DNA of 64,000 nucleotides, from NCBI RefSeq assembly GCF_027563345.1, contig NZ_JAMKBK010000007.1; one strand, written 5' to 3'. The notes beneath the pieces were generated by a model, which ran no database searches, was not told the DNA's origin, and saw nothing but the letters and a program-made list of their open reading frames with translations. The stretch comes from Psychrobacillus psychrodurans. Its GTDB lineage: Bacteria > Bacillota > Bacilli > Bacillales_A > Planococcaceae. Positions 16,787-26,319 of this stretch are shown in pieces. A program made the translations under genes and the position numbers. How positions within the stretch are numbered: the first letter of the stretch is position 1; each line of letters begins with the position of its first letter.

Positions 16787-17617
16787 TTAAAAACTCGTGA
16801 GCAATGCGCCAAATAGAGCTATTAACCATATAAAGAAAGTTACTCCTACAATAATAATTTCCATAAAATGAATTAATAACACCTTATAATAACTCTGGTT
16901 TGCCTGACGAATTCCGAAGAAATCGCTGTGATGAATGATATAGAGGAACGCACAATAAAAGATAATTCCCGATAAGCAAAATACACCAGATTGTAAAGTC
17001 ATAACATACCGAGGATTACCGCTTACTTCAAAAGCTAAAGTATATCCAAACTCCTGCGATAATAAATAAGAGAATATAATCATTATAAACAGCGCCAAGG
17101 ACAGACTAAAGAAATGGGTTCTATAATCTATTAAATTCATAAGCCCTCGGATTTTATCACTTTTTGGTTTAAGATTCTCTTCATCTGCCATTTCACCATC
17201 ATAATGGTACATGATGTATAGAAAAGCACTTAAAATAATTACGCAGAATAATATTGGTTGCAGTAACCGAAAGGCTACTACAGGATTAACAATATAAATA
17301 ATTATTAAAATGATTAGGAGCACAACGATTAACCTGTTTCCAAGTTTCTCCCTTTTCTCCCATACTTTTCGAATATATATACGGTTATCTTTTTCTTTCC
17401 CAGAACTCTCCTTTACCTCTTCCTTATTAAGATTTTTATTGAAAAACAATATAGATATAGAGGTCAAACATATTCCAAAGATCAGATAGATAAATGCCTC
17501 TAATGGGTAGGCAACCTTTGAATCATATCTCTCCACAATCCAAAGTCCATCCAACACAATACAGAAAAGACCAATTAAAAATATATAAGGAGCTGCTTTA
17601 CTAATAATATTTTTCAC
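16787..17617 (-). CDS. hypothetical multi-pass membrane protein
   Basis: 276 residues with about seven hydrophobic segments (about 10-30, 37-60, 98-115, 118-138, 170-192, 206-228, 247-270). A charged cytoplasmic-looking loop around 62-95 contains several KE/EK clusters. No family recognised. Ordinary base composition for the window. It stands alone between two terminator-bounded neighbours. Confidence 0.6.
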   Translation of the reverse strand: MKNIISKAAPYIFLIGLFCIVLDGLWIVERYDSKVAYPLEAFIYLIFGICLTSISILFFNKNLNKEEVKESSGKEKDNRIYIRKVWEKREKLGNRLIVVLLIILIIIYIVNPVVAFRLLQPILFCVIILSAFLYIMYHYDGEMADEENLKPKSDKIRGLMNLIDYRTHFFSLSLALFIMIIFSYLLSQEFGYTLAFEVSGNPRYVMTLQSGVFCLSGIIFYCAFLYIIHHSDFFGIRQANQSYYKVLLIHFMEIIIVGVTFFIWLIALFGALLTSF

Positions 17618-17971
17618 TCCCTTTTTACAGGTGTTGGATTATTAAATTGTATCATGTATCTAGAATCTCACTTTCCACTACTATTAGAATTTTTTAATTA
17701 TTATAATAATTTAGACATCTGAAGTTGTTAACTTGGAGATACCTCTTAATTCAAATTCGATAAGATCTTTAAAAGTCCTCCTATTATGTAATGTCAATAA
17801 TAAATATAACCCCCTATTATTCCCAAACGTATAGAAAAGCGTATTATTCTCGGGATTCCCCCACAAACTGACCACTACAATTTTCGTTAAATTGATACTT
17901 TTAAAAACATCAATTCCTTGCTAATGTAATCATTAACTCTTATAAATGATTTGAAAAGGAAGGTTTAAACT
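17618..17971. other. divergent intergenic region, no gene seen
   Basis: About 350 AT-rich nt between the membrane protein and the S-component gene. I looked for riboswitch cores (TPP, FMN, preQ1, S-box) and saw none. The plus-strand gene is preceded by GGAAGG. Confidence 0.4.
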
Positions 17972-18505
17972 ATGCAAAAAACAACAAGTTATTCCCAGGC
18001 ACGTACTTTCGATTTAATTATTACGTCTATGTTAATAGCACTAGTCTTCGTTGCTACGATCTTGTTAAACATTAAATTACCTATCACGGCAAATGGTGGT
18101 TTAGTTCACCTCGGGACAGCAGTACTCTTTATCTCTTCTATTTTATTTGGTCCTAAAAAAGGTGCTATTGCTGGTGCAGTTGGGATGGGGTTATTTGACT
18201 TAGTATCTGGTTGGACATTATGGGCACCTTTCACTATTTTAACTCGCGGCCTACAAGGATATATAGTGGGGAAAATTGCTTGGTCGAACGGGCGCAACGG
18301 AAGTAGTTTCGCACTCAATTTATTCGCAACGATTATTTCGATTCCTTTTATGTTAGGTGGTTATTACATTTGCGAAGCGGTTCTATTTAGTAGTTGGATA
18401 TTACCAGCAGCCTCTATCCCTGGAAACATCGTACAAAATGTTGTAGGACTCTGTGTAGCCATTCCCATTTGTGTAGTACTGAAAAAAATTCCATATTTTA
18501 AATAA
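17972..18505 (+). CDS. ECF transporter S component (substrate-binding membrane subunit)
   Basis: 177 residues, about six membrane helices. The pattern NGGLVHLGTAVLFISSILFG and KKGAIAGAVGMGLFDLVSGW matches the ECF S-component family annotated as ECF-ribofla_trS (DUF1393). Such proteins capture a vitamin or precursor and use the shared EcfA/A'/T energising module, not encoded here. Substrate unknown; proximity to thiamine genes is only suggestive. Confidence 0.8.
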   Translation: MQKTTSYSQARTFDLIITSMLIALVFVATILLNIKLPITANGGLVHLGTAVLFISSILFGPKKGAIAGAVGMGLFDLVSGWTLWAPFTILTRGLQGYIVGKIAWSNGRNGSSFALNLFATIISIPFMLGGYYICEAVLFSSWILPAASIPGNIVQNVVGLCVAIPICVVLKKIPYFK

Positions 18506-18562
18506 TTTATAAAAGCAGGGCAATAGCACAAATAGTTACTTGTTATGATTATTAAATTACAC

Positions 18563-18600
18563 GAAAAAGGAAAATGCATTTTATAGGCATTTTCCTTTTT
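18563..18600. terminator. bidirectional terminator, S component / thiW
   Basis: AAAAAGGAAAATGC and GCATTTTCCTTTTT form a perfect stem between the converging genes. Confidence 0.85.
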
Positions 18601-18647
18601 GTATTGGCTATGCTAATGAACGTTCTTGATAATGAATAAGAAATGCT

Positions 18648-19136
18648 TTAATACAGAACATTATTCGTTTTAATTTTCCTTAATTTATACATTAAAAGGA
18701 CACCTAGCAAGGAGCCGCTAATACTCGACACCAGAAATGCCGGCATAAAGAAAAAGAAAGCCGCTTCTGTTCCCATTAGTATCCGTGCATATGGTACCGC
18801 CACTACTGACGCTATGATTCCGGTACCAATAATTTCTCCAGCGGCTGCAAGCCATAGTCTTCCTGAATGAATGTAAAGAATTCCTGCCAAAAATGCCCCG
18901 ATCATCCCACCAGGAAATGCTAATAGTGACCCTGTTCCTGTTAGTACTCGTACAGCACCAGTCAGAAAAGCAATTATTACCGCTGGCACTGGGCCGAAAA
19001 GCACCGCTGCCATAACATTGATAGCATGCTGAACTGGATAGGCGCGTGCTATTCCAGTGGGAAGGTACACGAAAGCGGAACCGGCAACTGCTATGGCGAC
19101 AAACATCGCCATAAGTACAAGCTGCTTGGACTTCAT
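18648..19136 (-). CDS. thiW: ThiW, ECF transporter S component for a thiazole precursor
   Basis: 162 residues, five to six membrane segments. YLPTGIARAYPVQHAINVMA, VLTGTGSLLAFPGGMIGAF and AEIIGTGIIASVVAVPYARI are ThiW landmarks. It is predicted to import hydroxyethylthiazole for salvage by ThiM/ThiE. Last gene of the TPP-controlled operon; its ATG is 1 nt after the thiE stop codon. Confidence 0.9.
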   Translation of the reverse strand: MKSKQLVLMAMFVAIAVAGSAFVYLPTGIARAYPVQHAINVMAAVLFGPVPAVIIAFLTGAVRVLTGTGSLLAFPGGMIGAFLAGILYIHSGRLWLAAAGEIIGTGIIASVVAVPYARILMGTEAAFFFFMPAFLVSSISGSLLGVLLMYKLRKIKTNNVLY

Positions 19137-19137
19137 A

Positions 19138-19779
19138 CTACCTTCTCCTTTCGCTTGAAGCCTTGAATTTGTTTATTTGCATCGCTATATCTTTAGCCTC
19201 TGCCAAAGCTGAAATCACCGCAACACCCGCTGCTCCTGCTTTCCAAACAGCTCTTGCGTTATCTGGTGTAATCCCACCAATACCTACAACGGGGATTTCT
19301 GAGAACAGCTGAGAAATCTCCATGATTCTATTAACTCCAGCTGGTGCCTTGGCATCATGTTTCGATTGGGTTTCGTAAACTGGACCTACTCCCAGGTAAT
19401 CAGCTCCCTCTTTAACTGCGATTTTCGCTTCCTCCATAGAATGGACCGAAACACCAATGATTTTCCCTTCTCCAATACGAGAACGGACCGACGCGCAGTC
19501 AAGATCCTCCTGCCCAACATGGACCCCGTCAGCTCCAATCATGCATGCTAGCTCGACGTCATCGTTTACGATGAAAGGCACCCGATGAGTATTACAGAGC
19601 TTCTTGCATTCCAAAGCAAATCTTCTCAATGCATCTCCTTTTAACGCAAAGGGCCCTTTTTCCCTCAACTGGAAAAGACTGATTCCTCCAAGAAGTGCTT
19701 GTTCAAGAAGCACAAGTGGCTCTTTTCCTTTGACGTTGGCAGTGCCCATAATAAAATAAATAGCAGGTTTACTGAACAA
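19138..19779 (-). CDS. thiE: thiamine-phosphate synthase
   Basis: 213 residues if started at TTG 19779 (MFSKPAIYFIMGTANVKGKE), which follows AGGAGG by 9 nt. The frame is open 22 codons further but those overlap thiD and do not resemble ThiE. TIM-barrel motifs: ISLFQLREKG, PFIVNDDVELACMIGADGVHVGQ, GVGPVYETQSK and VVGIGGI(T)P. It joins HMP-pyrophosphate and thiazole phosphate. Overlaps the thiD 3' end by 11 nt. Confidence 0.93.
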   Translation of the reverse strand: MFSKPAIYFIMGTANVKGKEPLVLLEQALLGGISLFQLREKGPFALKGDALRRFALECKKLCNTHRVPFIVNDDVELACMIGADGVHVGQEDLDCASVRSRIGEGKIIGVSVHSMEEAKIAVKEGADYLGVGPVYETQSKHDAKAPAGVNRIMEISQLFSEIPVVGIGGITPDNARAVWKAGAAGVAVISALAEAKDIAMQINKFKASSERRR

Positions 19780-20602
19780 GCTGCACTTCCTCCTTAGTGC
19801 CGAATTTATGATATGCTGCATGATTCGTAGGTCCATGTCCAGCACCGATATTTAGAGGATGGGAAATAGCCGCCTGTATAAACTGTTTTGCTGTATATAA
19901 GGATTTCTGCAACGGATTTCCTTTAGCCAATTCTGCTGTCAATGCGGCTGAGAAAGTGCAACCAGTTCCATGCGTATGGTTAGTATGAATCCGTGGTGAG
20001 CGCATTGTTAAAGTGTCGCCATTCCGGTGCAGATAAAAATCCTCTGTAAAGTTTATGTCTGTACCATGTCCACCTTTTATCACCACTGCCTCGGCTCCTG
20101 TCGCTAAGATCCACTTTGCCGCTCTTAACCTGGAAACAGAATCATGGATTTCCAAGCCACTTAAGACTTCAGCTTCTGGAATATTTGGCGTTACAACTGT
20201 GGCTAGCCGCAGCAAACAATTCATCAACGCATCTACCGCTTCCTGCTGTAAAAGAGAAGCTCCCCCTTTTGCAATCATGACCGGATCGACGATGACGTTC
20301 TGCCATCCGTACTTCTTTATTCCCCGGGCTGCTTCTTCAATAATGTCCGCATTGAATAGCATTCCTGTTTTTAATGCGGAAATCTGAAAATCTGTGCCTA
20401 TAGCCTTCAGCTGATTTTCTACTGCGGTTCTATCCATCGGATAAATACCAGTGAGGCCAAGTGTATTCTGAGCTGTCACTGCTGTAATAACTGAAGTTGA
20501 ATAAACCCCAAGCTCCTGGAATGTTTTGATATCTGCTTGAATTCCAGCTCCGCCTCCAGAATCAGATCCTGCAATAGTCAAAACTTGTTTGATATTTCCC
20601 AT
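19769..20602 (-). CDS. thiD: hydroxymethylpyrimidine/phosphomethylpyrimidine kinase
   Basis: 277 residues from ATG 20602 (MGNIKQVLTIAGSDSGGGAG), preceded by AGGGGAGG. Ribokinase-fold HMP kinase with GGGAGIQADIKTF, VIVDPVMIAKGG, and the anion hole/catalytic HTHGTGCTFSAAL. It makes HMP-pyrophosphate for ThiE. Located 24 nt after thiM. Confidence 0.93.
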   Translation of the reverse strand: MGNIKQVLTIAGSDSGGGAGIQADIKTFQELGVYSTSVITAVTAQNTLGLTGIYPMDRTAVENQLKAIGTDFQISALKTGMLFNADIIEEAARGIKKYGWQNVIVDPVMIAKGGASLLQQEAVDALMNCLLRLATVVTPNIPEAEVLSGLEIHDSVSRLRAAKWILATGAEAVVIKGGHGTDINFTEDFYLHRNGDTLTMRSPRIHTNHTHGTGCTFSAALTAELAKGNPLQKSLYTAKQFIQAAISHPLNIGAGHGPTNHAAYHKFGTKEEVQLVQ

Positions 20603-20625
20603 ATCGCAACCTCCCCTAAACGGAT

Positions 20626-21384
20626 TCAATTATCATAATTTCCTTGTGGCTTTGATGCCAATCCATCCAGAAAAGCAATCTGGAAGCTGCCCGGCGCTTG
20701 TGAATGTGGAGCTACTTTTTCTCCGCACATTGCATAAAAGCGTAGTGCCTCTACAGTAGCAACCATAGGTTGACTTGGCGATGTTGCCAAAAACGCTGCC
20801 ACCACGCCACTTAAAAGACATCCCATTCCAGTCACAAACGACATAAGTGGTGTACCATAAGGAATCTCCTCCACGTCTTCACCGTCAGTTACAACATCAA
20901 TTTCACCAGTTACCGCAACGATCAACTTATATTTCCGTGCCATCTGCTTTGCAAGTTCGACGACATCTACATTTCCCTCTCCAGCATCAACGCCTTTTGC
21001 CTGCCATTCAACACCGGCAATTGCTGCCAGTTCCCCGGCATTGCAACGAAGGACGGTAATGTTAACATCTTCTATCAACTGACGGATAGCCGATAATCGG
21101 AAGGCGGTTGCACCTGCTCCCACAGGATCCAAAACGATTGGAATGCCCTTACTGTTTGCAGTTTTCCCTGCTAAGAGCATACTGCTTAAAGTAAGTTTAT
21201 TTAAAGTCCCTATATTAAGCGACAAGGCATCAGCTAACATGGCAAGTTCCTCTACCTCTTCGTATGCTTCTCCCATAATTGGAGAAGCTCCGAGTGCTAA
21301 TAGCCCGTTTGCTTGGAAATTTGAAACGACGTGATTAGTAATACAATGGACTATAGGCCGTTTTGTACGTAATGATGCAAGCAT
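20626..21384 (-). CDS. thiM: hydroxyethylthiazole kinase
   Basis: 252 residues. IVHCITNHVVSNFQANGLLA at the N-terminus, LDPVGAGATAFR in the centre and TGMGCLLSGVVAAF at the C-terminal active site are ThiM signatures. It phosphorylates hydroxyethylthiazole for ThiE, fitting the ThiW importer at the end of the operon. Starts 2 nt after the tenA stop. Confidence 0.93.
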   Translation of the reverse strand: MLASLRTKRPIVHCITNHVVSNFQANGLLALGASPIMGEAYEEVEELAMLADALSLNIGTLNKLTLSSMLLAGKTANSKGIPIVLDPVGAGATAFRLSAIRQLIEDVNITVLRCNAGELAAIAGVEWQAKGVDAGEGNVDVVELAKQMARKYKLIVAVTGEIDVVTDGEDVEEIPYGTPLMSFVTGMGCLLSGVVAAFLATSPSQPMVATVEALRFYAMCGEKVAPHSQAPGSFQIAFLDGLASKPQGNYDN

Positions 21385-21386
21385 AG

Positions 21387-22070
21387 TTACACCTCCGCCT
21401 TACTCGAGACATTTACTGACCAAGTTTCCATCGTCCATGCTTGTTCCCAGAAATTCCATTCATAATAGCTGCTCCTGCGAAATCGATCTTTCAATTCCTG
21501 TCGCCGTTTTTCAGGTAAATTCACTGCGAGGTGATCCATTCGGGTAATCTGTTCATTAACAAGCTCCTTGAACCATTCTGATCCATATGTTGCAATCCAT
21601 TTTTGATAAATGGGATGTTTTGGAGTTGCTTCTTTCAATCGTTCACCTATTTCATAATAAAGCCAGTAGCATGGGAGAATTGTAGCTAACACATCTGCAA
21701 GATCTCCTTCTGCTGATCGGTACATATGAGAAACATATGAATATGCAGTTGGAGACGGCTCAAACGTAGCCCAGTCCGTTTCCTTTACATTAAGCAATTC
21801 CATAAACGATTCATGCAAAGCCATTTCTGCGGCGCAGGTTTGTTCGGAATGGTATGCAAATCTTTTCGTTGTCTCCAAATCCGTAGCTTTTACCGCCCCG
21901 ATTGCCTGAACTTTTGCAAAATGTGTTAAATAATAGGCGTCTTGCATGACGTAATACTTGAACACATCAAGTGGCAATGTTCCTTTCTCTATCCCTTTCA
22001 CAAACGGATGGTGGAAACTCGCTTCCCATAAATCATTGCACTCATTCCTTACTTCTTTGCAAAATGTCAT
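21387..22070 (-). CDS. tenA: aminopyrimidine aminohydrolase / thiaminase II
   Basis: 227 residues from ATG 22070 (MTFCKEVRNECNDLW), preceded by AAGGAGATGG; eight extra in-frame codons upstream overlap the ribosome binding site. The catalytic Cys134 lies in LPCYWLYYEIGE, with conserved HPFVKGI and YVMQDAYYL. It salvages base-degraded thiamine to HMP. First gene of tenA-thiM-thiD-thiE-thiW, a salvage operon without de novo thiC or thiazole genes. Confidence 0.93.
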   Translation of the reverse strand: MTFCKEVRNECNDLWEASFHHPFVKGIEKGTLPLDVFKYYVMQDAYYLTHFAKVQAIGAVKATDLETTKRFAYHSEQTCAAEMALHESFMELLNVKETDWATFEPSPTAYSYVSHMYRSAEGDLADVLATILPCYWLYYEIGERLKEATPKHPIYQKWIATYGSEWFKELVNEQITRMDHLAVNLPEKRRQELKDRFRRSSYYEWNFWEQAWTMETWSVNVSSKAEV

Positions 22071-22095
22071 TTTTCTCCATCTCCTTTTTGGCAAA

Positions 22096-22256
22096 TAAAA
22101 ACACCGCTTTCCAGAAAAGGAAAGCGGCGATTAGTAAGCAGAAGAAAATAAAAATAAGCATACGTTCGCCCACTTCCCTCCGCTGGTATGATCCAGATCA
22201 GGTTCAAAGGGTCCAAGCTCTGCTTGTCTCAGCCGTTAAACGGCTCCCCTAGTGGA
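22096..22256 (-). ncRNA. TPP riboswitch (THI-box) with terminator
   Basis: Minus strand: CACTAGGGGAGCC, GGCTGAGACAAGC, GACCCTTTGAACCTGATCTG and GATCATACCAGCGGAGGGAA, ending GTG. This is the THI-box core (22171-22254). A terminator stem CCGCTTTCC/GGAAAGCGG with T-run follows at 22096-22128, ahead of tenA. Confidence 0.96.
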
Positions 22257-22373
22257 TAGCGATATTCTTTTGTCAAAATCACTATAGCATAAAAGAAAAA
22301 ATTATTCAAAAATTCCAGAAAATTTTTACGAGTTTACCAAATTTGTAGAGTACACCTTTTCCGATAATCTAAA

Positions 22374-22414
22374 GAGGGGCTAAAGAAATTTCTCTTTAGT
22401 CCCTCACCCTCAAT
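22374..22414 (-). terminator. probable terminator of the DUF1540 gene
   Basis: Minus strand GGGACTAAAGA...TCTTTAGCCCC makes an 11-bp stem with one mismatch. The following T-run is weak. Confidence 0.5.
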
Positions 22415-22486
22415 GTGTAGACCAGCATTGCCTATCTCTAACCTAATTGGTTCGCACCCATTTTAGTATTATTAAATTATATAACA

Positions 22487-22708
22487 CTACTTTCGGCCTT
22501 CTTCAGGTTTGAATGTTTTACAGCACGTATCTGCAGAATGACCTGCTTCCTCAGAAATAGTGCGGTAATCAAATTCAGAAGCAAACTCTGTATTATTGTG
22601 TTTTGCATGGTAATCCATATCTATTTCGATTTTTTCTGCTCCACAAACATTTCCTTTTGCATGGAAAATACAATTTGATACAGTACATTTCACTTCTACA
22701 TTTGGCAT
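22487..22708 (-). CDS. DUF1540 small cysteine-rich protein
   Basis: 73 residues from ATG 22708 (MPNVEVKCTVSNCIFHAKGN), preceded by GAGGAGG. Cys pattern CTVSNC...CGAEKIEI...SADTCCKTF is the DUF1540 arrangement, probably a small metal-binding fold. Monocistronic. Function of the family is unknown; sporulation-associated homologues exist in Bacillus. Confidence 0.8.
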   Translation of the reverse strand: MPNVEVKCTVSNCIFHAKGNVCGAEKIEIDMDYHAKHNNTEFASEFDYRTISEEAGHSADTCCKTFKPEEGRK

Positions 22709-22868
22709 AACTGTCCTCCTCATTGAGATTTATTGAGAAGTATAAAAATGAACTCCTCATAGATTATCTTGTCCAATTCAACGTTATTAATTTATATAAG
22801 ATGTTTTCTTTCTGCAAATTTTGGTTCCTCACTCTTAACTTTTATCAACTTTTACCCCATTACGCAGT

Positions 22869-23639
22869 TTAGTCAATATATAAATGCGCAGTATCTTTAC
22901 ATTCTATTAATTGTTCTGTATTCTTTTCTAAAAAAGTAATATATTTATCGGATAATGCATTTCCAAAGCTAAATCGTTTAACTCCTAACTCTTTAAGCTT
23001 GTTACAATTCGTTAGTCCCGGTAAAGATAATACATTAAGTGGAGCTTTTATTTTCAATGCAACTTCTCTTATATCTTCTTCTAATTTCATTCCGGGAACA
23101 AAAATTCCACTAGCTCCACTTTCTACATAGGATTTTGCTCGATCAATTGTTTCCAACAGAGGATTTTCCCTCTGAAAATAAGTGTCAGTTCTAGCATTGA
23201 TATAAAAGTTTTTAAAACCATTTGTATCTAAAGCGATTCTTATTTTTTCTAATAGGTTGCAGTGTTTAGATATTCCTCTTAACCCTTTCTGCTTTTTTAG
23301 TGAATCCTCAATATTGATACCTACAACTCCAATATCTGCGGTTTTCAAAACGTTATTAATAACAATCTCCACGTTTTCACTATAGCCTGCCTCAATATCC
23401 GCGGAAACGGGTATATTCACATTCTCAGCAATAGTTTTTATGATTGATAAATGTCTATCAAAATCAATTAATTCACCATCAATATAACCAAGGGAATTAG
23501 CAATCCCCCAACTCGTTGTTCCTATAGCTTTGAACCCTACTTTCTCGAGTGTTAAGGCCGATAATAAGTCCCAAGCATTTCCTAAGAATAGTAATTCTTC
23601 GGATGTATGAAGGTCATTAAATTCTTGTATTTTAGTCAC
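22869..23639 (-). CDS. isocitrate lyase/PEP mutase-superfamily protein
   Basis: 256 residues. TIM-barrel enzyme with GFKAIGTTSWGIANSLGY and metal-binding VSADIEAGYS, followed by VVGINIEDS and INARTD, all positions of the ICL/PEP-mutase superfamily. The lyase catalytic KKCGH-type cysteine motif is not present: the corresponding stretch reads LKKQKGLRG. So it is probably not an isocitrate or methylisocitrate lyase; reaction unknown (phosphonopyruvate- or oxaloacetate-type chemistry possible). Confidence 0.8.
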   Translation of the reverse strand: MTKIQEFNDLHTSEELLFLGNAWDLLSALTLEKVGFKAIGTTSWGIANSLGYIDGELIDFDRHLSIIKTIAENVNIPVSADIEAGYSENVEIVINNVLKTADIGVVGINIEDSLKKQKGLRGISKHCNLLEKIRIALDTNGFKNFYINARTDTYFQRENPLLETIDRAKSYVESGASGIFVPGMKLEEDIREVALKIKAPLNVLSLPGLTNCNKLKELGVKRFSFGNALSDKYITFLEKNTEQLIECKDTAHLYID

Positions 23640-23696
23640 ATTTGCTCCTCCTAACTATTGTTGTACCTTATATTAACAAGTTATTTACAACCACTT

Positions 23697-23721
23697 CGAC
23701 CTCATTCTTGCCCTTATGGTC
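23697..23721 (+). repeat. dispersed 25-nt repeat, copy 2
   Basis: One mismatch to 15408-15432. Followed by about 170 nt with no gene, in which GGACCTTCGACCA partly echoes the repeat in inverse orientation. Confidence 0.55.
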
Positions 23722-23894
23722 CTAGCGATCAAAAAAGAGAAGCTTTTACAAGAAAGCGTTTTGTTAGGGAAATGACTAAGTTCGTAAAATCATGGACCTT
23801 TCTGAACTACTGACTATAACTAAATTCTGTGGACCTTCGACCATGTTCTAAGATAGAAAGAAAATGAGTAAAAGGCATACAATTTCTATATAAA

Positions 23895-23940
23895 TAAAAA
23901 AAGACCCTTTAATCTATCTATGGACAGATTAAAGGGTCTA
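23895..23940 (-). terminator. terminator of mqo
   Basis: Minus strand AGACCCTTTAATCTG...AGATTAAAGGGTCT followed by seven Ts. Confidence 0.85.
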
Positions 23941-24091
23941 TGTTGTATTTCTAATACTATTCATTATTACTCAATTCTTTAATTCTCTATTTTTAATTTA
24001 GCCTGTTAAATCTCTTCATTATAGAAACATTGTCATTAGTTAAAAATGTTACTAAAATTCCTAAATAAGCATTGATGCTACATCTAAAGAA

Positions 24092-25594
24092 TTAACTATA
24101 GACCTGCTCTTTTTTGCTTAGACCAAGGGCTTCTGCGGTTGAAGTATGAATTTCGTCCAAAAGCTCGGGGTTGTCCATTAATGACACTCCGTAAGATGGA
24201 ATCATCTCTTTAATTTTTGGCTCCCATTCTTGCATATGTTGTGGGAAGCATCTACCAAGAATTTCAAGCATGGCATGAACAGCTGTAGAAGCACCTGGAG
24301 AGGCACCTAGTAATGCTGCGATTGAACCGTCAGCGGCAGTAACAATCTCTGTACCAAATTGAAGAGTTCCTTTACCACCGGCTTCTGTATCTTTGATGAC
24401 TTGTACACGTTGGCCTGCTACTACTGTATCCCAATCCTCCAGTTTAGCATTCGGTATAAACTCTCGAAGCTCTTCAATACGCTTTTCTTTCGATAACATA
24501 ACTTGCTGGATTAAGTATTTTGTCAATGACATCTCTTTGGCACCTGCCGCCAACATAGTTACAACATTGTCCGGTTTTACGGAAGTTACCAAATCAAACA
24601 TGGAACCCGTTTTTAAAAATTTTGGCGAGAAACCAGCAAATGGTCCGAATAGCAACGACTTTTTATTTTCGATAAATCGAGTATCTAAGTGTGGTACAGA
24701 CATTGGTGGAGCACCAACCTTAGCTTTGCCGTATACTTTAGCATGATGCTGCTCTACCACTTCCGGTTTGTTACACACTAAAAATAGTCCGCTTACCGGG
24801 AATCCTCCAATATGTTTTCCTTCAGGAATACCGGATTTTTGTAGTAGATGAAGACTACCACCACCACCACCGACGAAGACGAAGTCCGCAGTGTGGTTTT
24901 CGATTTTGCCTTCTGCGTTATTTTTCACTTTTATTTCCCACTTGTTATCACTCGTACGTTTAACATTATCTACACTACTATTAAATTTAATCTCAACGTC
25001 TTTAGTCATTAAGTGGTCAAGTAACATACGAGTTAAAGCACCAAAATTAACATCCGTTCCAGAGTCTATTTTTGTTGCTGCAATAGCCTCATTAACTGGA
25101 CGATTTTCCATAATAAGTGGTATCCATTCCATAAGTTTTGCTGGATCATCTGAAAATTCCATCCCTTGGAACAGGGGATTTTGTGACATTGCTTCGAAAC
25201 GTTTCTTTAAAAACGCTACATTTTCTTCTCCCTGTACCATACTCATATGAGGCAATGGCATAATAAAGTCTTTTGGATTATCTATTAGCTTACTATTAAC
25301 AAGATAAGACCAAAACTGCATAGATAGCTGGAATTGTTCATTTATATTGATAGCTTTGTTAATATCTACAGAGCCGTCTGGTTTTTCAGAAGTGTAGTTA
25401 AGCTCGCACAGTGCAGCATGACCTGTACCTGCGTTATTCCATTCGTTAGAGCTTTCCTCACCTGCTTTATCGAGCTTTTCAAATACTTTAATATTCCATT
25501 CCGGTTTTAATTCTTTCAGCATTGTCCCCAAAGTAGCACTCATAATTCCGGCACCTATTAAGATTACTTCTGTTTTAGTTTCTTTGTTGATCAT
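24092..25594 (-). CDS. mqo: malate:quinone oxidoreductase
   Basis: 500 residues, the normal MQO length. FAD-binding VILIGAGIMSATLGTMLKEL at the N-terminus, GGGGGSLHLLQKSG in the middle and LGASPGASTAVHAMLEIL near the C-terminus are MQO signatures. Membrane-associated enzyme oxidising malate to oxaloacetate with electrons passed to menaquinone, an alternative to NAD malate dehydrogenase. Monocistronic, with its own terminator. Confidence 0.95.
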   Translation of the reverse strand: MINKETKTEVILIGAGIMSATLGTMLKELKPEWNIKVFEKLDKAGEESSNEWNNAGTGHAALCELNYTSEKPDGSVDINKAININEQFQLSMQFWSYLVNSKLIDNPKDFIMPLPHMSMVQGEENVAFLKKRFEAMSQNPLFQGMEFSDDPAKLMEWIPLIMENRPVNEAIAATKIDSGTDVNFGALTRMLLDHLMTKDVEIKFNSSVDNVKRTSDNKWEIKVKNNAEGKIENHTADFVFVGGGGGSLHLLQKSGIPEGKHIGGFPVSGLFLVCNKPEVVEQHHAKVYGKAKVGAPPMSVPHLDTRFIENKKSLLFGPFAGFSPKFLKTGSMFDLVTSVKPDNVVTMLAAGAKEMSLTKYLIQQVMLSKEKRIEELREFIPNAKLEDWDTVVAGQRVQVIKDTEAGGKGTLQFGTEIVTAADGSIAALLGASPGASTAVHAMLEILGRCFPQHMQEWEPKIKEMIPSYGVSLMDNPELLDEIHTSTAEALGLSKKEQVYS

Positions 25595-25878
25595 ATTAAC
25601 CTTCCTTACTCCGTATATTTGTATAGAGGATGTATACTACTTAGGCATAACAATATGTCAAGTTGAATTACAGGAATACATCTTTTTGTCTACTATAACC
25701 ATATCATATATTAGAATTATTTATTGATAAATTATCTTCTATTATAAGCTATTTGAAAGCGATTTAAAAGCTAGTAAATAGTGAGAAGTTCATCTGGTAA
25801 GACCTAGAACACCAGGAATTCCCAAAGTATAGATGAGGATTCCAAATGATAAATAATTATTAAAACTCAATAAATTCA

Positions 25879-26292
25879 TTAACTATTTAACTTCCTATAA
25901 ATCCCCACTAATTGTTCCCTTTCCTCCTCTGTTAGCTTTTCAAATAGCTTCCTACGCAGTAATTGGCCCTCTTGGTTGGCTCTATAAACCATATCAATAC
26001 CCATATCGGTAATTTGTATATAGATAATTCTACGGTCAAACTCATCCGTTAATCTAACTGCTAATTTTTTCTGTACAAGTTTTTCCGATAAGTGCGTTAG
26101 GGTGGCAGGAGTCAGTCCTAGAGACTTCGCAATATCTGATGGTCGACTTTTTCCTTTTGCCTGTAAATGACCAAGAACAAGAATATGAGATACACCTAGC
26201 TCTTCATTGAACGTCTTATTCCACTGAATGATTAAGTTATTTGTAAAGTTATCCATACTATGGATTAATTCAAAAATTGTTTGTTCTTTCAT
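25879..26292 (-). CDS. MarR-family regulator
   Basis: 137 residues. Winged-HTH: KGKSRPSDIAKSLGLTPATL is the recognition helix region, then TDEFDRRIIYIQIT the wing with the DRR signature. It lies just beyond the terminator of the dehydrogenase operon and is the obvious candidate to bind the paired palindromic sites at 27881 and 30279 (inference). Ligand unknown. Confidence 0.85.
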   Translation of the reverse strand: MKEQTIFELIHSMDNFTNNLIIQWNKTFNEELGVSHILVLGHLQAKGKSRPSDIAKSLGLTPATLTHLSEKLVQKKLAVRLTDEFDRRIIYIQITDMGIDMVYRANQEGQLLRRKLFEKLTEEEREQLVGIYRKLNS

Positions 26293-26319
26293 AAGAAATG
26301 TTCCTCACTTTCAATAAGT

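Noticed and set aside
17618..17971. Vitamin riboswitch ahead of the ECF S component
   Set aside because: No TPP, FMN, cobalamin or preQ1 core sequences were seen.
22869..23639. Annotation as isocitrate or methylisocitrate lyase
   Set aside because: The lyase cysteine motif is absent, so only superfamily membership is claimed.
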